Assembly (NCBI GenBank): GCA_030549335.1
Contig: JAUKPH010000017.1
Location: 1,988,501 to 2,052,500, forward strand
Length of the DNA stretch: 64,000 bases
Direction of reading: 5' to 3'
From: Pontederia crassipes
Lineage: Eukaryota > Streptophyta > Magnoliopsida > Commelinales > Pontederiaceae
This document shows positions 60,674 to 64,000 of the stretch, piece by piece (positions within the stretch are counted from its first letter, which is position 1; each line of letters begins with the position of its first letter). Under the pieces are notes generated by a model. The model was not told the origin of the DNA and made no database searches. It was given only the letters and a program-made list of their open reading frames with translations. Position numbers and translations under genes: made by a program.

Positions 60674-61089
60674 AGCTGATCATCTCAGGCGTAGAGGTAA
60701 CAATTTTGTTTAATTTGAGGTACTAATATTACTTTTTTGTAGCTCTTACATATCCTTTTCACATATATTGATCCATGTAACTACAACATATTCAAGCTAC
60801 CTACTTAATGTCGAGCTAGTTGTGGACCTGCGTTATAGTATCTTGTAGTTTCTTATTGAAATTGTGTTTGCTTTTCTTAATTTTCTCTCTCCTGTATTAT
60901 CTGAATCTTGTGTCATCTAGTGGGACTTCATGTTTTTTTACTTTGCATTACAATATGTGAATAACAGAAGACACCTCTGGAGTTTTGTTGTTATGCACTC
61001 ATTCTTTCATGTAGTGGAGATGATGTATTATTTTGCTTACTGTGTTGTTGAAATTACAGGACCTGAAGATGGTGAGAGTTAGCATATCA

Positions 61090-61381
61090 ATGAAAAAATT
61101 TTACGTTGTCTGCGAAGGTTGCAATACCGACATATTTGACACGTGGGCAGATTGTCAAGCATAAGTGTTGGGTTATCGTGGCTGTGCATATAAAAAAATT
61201 CGATAGCTACGATGCCGTCTATTCTTCTTTACAGAGTTACTTTAGTATGCGCTCTTCTGAACCATCTTGTGATATCTCTATGAAGTATGCAGCGCACGGG
61301 GTTATTGAAGCCGAGGACAGGGCCTCTTTTGTGAATTGCAGATGCAAGTGTAGGATTAATACGTTGCTGCTTTTTGCTTAG
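61090..61381 (+). pseudogene. RNase H1 N-terminal (HBD, viroplasmin-like) domain fragment
   Basis: From the ATG at 61090 the sequence reads MKKFYVVCEGCNTDIF then DTWADCQA, VLGYRGCAYKK and, in a neighbouring frame, KFDSYDAVYSSLQSYFS. This is the pattern of the small RNA:DNA-hybrid-binding domain (family usually K-F/Y-Y-V-V-x-x-G, then W..C...V.G..G..YK.F). It is interrupted by a stop and a frameshift. A splice-acceptor-like ttacag precedes it at ~61054-61059. It lies downstream of the transposase remnant, on the same strand. Whether it belonged to the transposon or was captured is unknown. Confidence 0.6.
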
Positions 61382-62277
61382 TGTTGCATTTTCATATGTA
61401 CTGGATTTCTACATTGGAAAGTGTTGTAGGCGTGATTGAGCAACTGAAATACTTGTTGCTGTGGATACTTTTCTTTGCATACTTATGTGTGACCTGAGAA
61501 TGTCGATGTTGTAAGACTGGAATGTTGTGTTGTGCAAGTGTTTGGGAGAATGTATTAGTACTCGAACCTTCTAAGTTGGGGTACTTGCTGCTTATTTTAC
61601 TTTGTTAAGTAGCCTGTTGAATTATGCTATCGTTGTCGCCGTATATATTTGGTTGTTTTGGATGGTGGTGTGTGTTTTGGATGGACATTATATAGCGTTT
61701 TGGATGTAAGATATGTTTGGGAGAATGAATTTTCTTTTTAGAAGGTTATCTGATATGTGTACTGCTATCGATATGTGTTTCTCCGATGTCATTCTTTCAT
61801 ATATTCACACCGCTCATTTATTTTATTTTTTTCATTATTGGCAACGAGTATTGCTATGATGTAATTCTATTATCTTATAGTATCATGTCTTTCTTAAAAT
61901 TGTGTTTGCTTCTCAATTTTCTTCCTCGTATTGCTTCGTTTTTTCCGCGGAAAGTTCTTCTCAACGGTTGTTCATTTTTCTCTCGCGCGTTTAACCGCTA
62001 AAACTCTCTCCAAACGCTCCCAGAACAAAATAGAATTATCCAAACAAATTAAACGAAAAGTTTTTTTTATTTACGAGAACTTTGCCAAACACATTATACG
62101 AACTTCGACGTGAAATTCGAGAGTAGCGAGAACTACAAATTCAAAGTTCGTTCTGCGAAACACACCCCAAAGATTATTAACTTTTGTATAAAAAAAAGTT
62201 ATTAATAAAATATTCACAAATACAGTCCCCAGAAAACGCAGCCAAAGGTCTCATCTTTCTACCACTTCTCATAGAAT

Positions 62278-62674
62278 ATGGCGAGCTCGGTAGCCGCCAA
62301 GGCGCTCACCGTCTCCGCCGGCCTCCCCGCTGTCTCGACGTCCGGATCCGCGTCCGTCGTCCCCTTTGTTCGTCATTGCCGGTCCCTGACTTGCGCCGCG
62401 ACGGCCTCACGTATCGCACCTGCACCTCTGGATCTCATACGCTGGATCCGGCGGGAGGGCGGCTTCGTCCATCCCAAGATTAAGATCGCCTCTGGAGGCG
62501 GAGAGTCCCTTGGACTCGGCGTCATGGTCGCTGGTGACATCCCGGCAGGGTCGGAGCTTATTGTCCTCCCGAGCCACATCCCCCTCCGCTTCGACCGGTA
62601 TCCGTCGGAGGCCTCTGACGGGGGAGTTGATGGCCCTCGTTCCTATTTGATGGAACTGGCTCGCCGTGTTCCCG
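62278..62674 (+). CDS. Rubisco-LSMT-like SET-domain methyltransferase, first exon
   Basis: First coding exon (132 codons plus one base) of a plant protein-lysine methyltransferase of the Rubisco LSMT-like group. It begins MASSVAAKALTVSAGLPAVS, an Ala/Ser-rich, acid-poor leader typical of a plastid or mitochondrial transit peptide. The start of the SET region follows: LIRWIRREGGFVHPKIKIAS, ESLGLGVMVAGDIPAGSELI, VLPSHIPLRF and MELARRVP. The donor GGTAAAG (gt at 62675-62676) follows ...CGTGTTCCCG. No continuation exon (for example a LW..KLGLRLL block) was found before 64000, so the gene runs off the window. The substrate cannot be told from this exon. Its 5' end is duplicated at 59950-60131. Confidence 0.75.
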
Positions 62675-64000
62675 GTAAAGAACCTTTTTTCCCTTATTCT
62701 TTTCAGTGGTTTTAAAGTTTTTTGTTTCTCCTCTCAAATTCTCGAATAGCGGGGATGTTCTAATTTGTGTTTGTCTCAGCAACAAATTTTATTGTTCATC
62801 CTTAGTTTGTTCCCAGAATTTGTGTCAATCCATTTCAAATATAAGTTGTTCACAAATCGATTCATAATAAGTTATCACTTAGTGGTCTATTCAGTCAGAC
62901 AAATGTCAAAATGGATAAATCTGAATGTGCATAAGGTACAGTTGGATGCAATAGAGCACAAGTGAACCACATAGAAACTTGCAACAATTCCAACTTATTT
63001 CCTTTAATTTTTTGTCTTTTTGAGAAAAAAATATTTGAGATACGACATATTTCTTTTAATTTTTCTGAAAATTTGGATTTACCATGAGCTAATCGATTGA
63101 GATGGAATTCTACTCTTCAGCTTCACATTGGTTTAATACTGCCAGAGGCTATAAAGGTGTGCTGAATATCTTATATTTTGCAAAAAGTCATTTGATGAGA
63201 AGTCTTTAACATCACTTTATTTAGGAGGGTTAATTCCTTCATACCCACCGTGATATATGTTAGTGCACTACCTGCAGAATATGAACTTGAACTGGAAATA
63301 TATTTGCATTAAGAAGTGAAAATCTATCATACCACACTACTACATTTAAGAGCATGAATTTTCTATTTCTCCAAAGTGAAAGTTGCTGCAAAATCTTGCC
63401 TTATTTCATTTCTCTATCTTTGCTTGTGTAACACCCAAAAACAGCACCTCCCATGCGGACGAATGCACGTGGAAATGTGATCCTTTGGGATGCCACAAGG
63501 ATGTACAATGTCAATCTACTGCTGCAAACTTGGCTACAATCAATGTCCATGTAACACAACTATTGCAGTGGAAACATTAAACATAAGGATCGAACGTTGG
63601 CCAACATAAACTACCATTGCATCACAAATTTAAGATATAATCTCCACACGGTAGGTTACATCATTTGCCCATTGGCTCAACATAATCTTATAGGACATGA
63701 TTCTTACATAGAGTTTCGGAGTCCATGAACATCACATAAGACCCACTTTGTCCATTCAACACAACAACTAAACCATCCATGTCATGTGCAGCTTTTCCCG
63801 TCGTGGGCAACGCCACCAATCAACCCCACCAATCAACCTTAACTACCCTTAGCCCAGCACAAACATAGCATAGCACAAACATCATATAGGCATCATTAGC
63901 AATGGAACATAATTATGTCAATACAATATATGACTAGGTGAGTCATTACCCTAGCGTAACACTTATCTTAAGTGATATTTTTGCCCCATCGTTATATGTT
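62675..64000 (+). other. SET-gene intron 1 (partial), with possible LTR-like repeat from ~63428
   Basis: AT-rich to ~63420. From tgtaacacccaaaaacagca at 63427 the style changes to a GC-richer repeat whose first bases resemble plant Ty3/gypsy LTR starts. It continues to the window edge, so neither its second end nor target-site duplication can be checked. Confidence 0.4.

Larger units (their letters stand above)
60132..62165 (+). mobile_element. PIF/Harbinger element remnant
   Basis: Lies exactly between the two copies of the SET-gene 5' end. It contains a transposase C-terminal part (60132-60673), an HBD/viroplasmin-like domain fragment (61090-61381), and a non-coding 3' part. The right end read inward is GGGTGTGTTTCGCAGAACG, a GGG...GTGTTT terminus like those of PIF/Harbinger elements. 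The matching left end and a 3-bp target duplication are not found, so the left part of the element is missing. Confidence 0.7.

Overview
This is nuclear DNA of a flowering plant. It has intron-containing housekeeping genes, AT-rich spacers, and dense plant-type transposons. The coding exons of several genes (prohibitin, the class-3 lipase, the SET-domain gene) are very GC-rich while the spacers are AT-rich. That contrast suggests a monocot, perhaps a commelinid; this is inference, not proof.

Layout. Seven protein-coding genes can be supported by splice-consistent exons or intact frames. They are: MED23 (minus strand, N-terminal 398 residues only, runs off the left edge); an F-box/LRR SKIP14-like gene (minus, 11828-14161); a type-I prohibitin of the PHB3/PHB4 class (plus, 17950-18801, one coding exon); SRP9 (plus, 32705-39611, with a 6.3-kb second intron full of transposons); a small plant-specific gene of unknown function (minus, 43322-44001); a class-3 lipase of the calmodulin-binding/diacylglycerol-lipase-like type (minus, 50092-55411, with a GC-AG intron); and the first exon of a Rubisco-LSMT-like SET-domain methyltransferase (plus, from 62278, runs off the right edge). 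They act in unrelated basic processes: transcription, ubiquitin ligation, mitochondrial membrane scaffolding, co-translational targeting, lipid signalling and protein methylation. They do not form a pathway or cluster.

The rest is mostly mobile DNA. A full-length but decayed L1-type LINE (5473-11100) has a 17-bp target-site duplication with one mismatch. An RTE-type LINE family is present as one 1.16-kb 5'-truncated copy and six shorter copies. Three of the short copies, about 180-187 bp, share the same 5' end and look like a SINE that uses the RTE tail. Each of the seven copies has its own target-site duplication. A tRNA-derived SINE lies at 41327-41563. A non-autonomous hAT element (24813-26075) has an exact 8-bp duplication and carries a nested 193-bp foldback MITE. 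A Ty3/gypsy chromovirus-like LTR element (34276-37489) sits inside SRP9 intron 2, and a decayed Ty1/copia fragment lies at 45200-47530. Two GC-rich repeat islands (17000-17290 and 47636-48172) stand out in base composition.

Near the right edge, the first ~180 bp of the SET-domain gene (5' UTR plus 23 codons) occur twice in direct orientation. The copies are separated by ~2 kb holding the C-terminal part of a PIF/Harbinger transposase and an RNase-H1-N-terminal (viroplasmin-like) domain fragment. This is the most unusual arrangement in the window. I saw no tRNA or rRNA gene, CRISPR array or organellar insertion.
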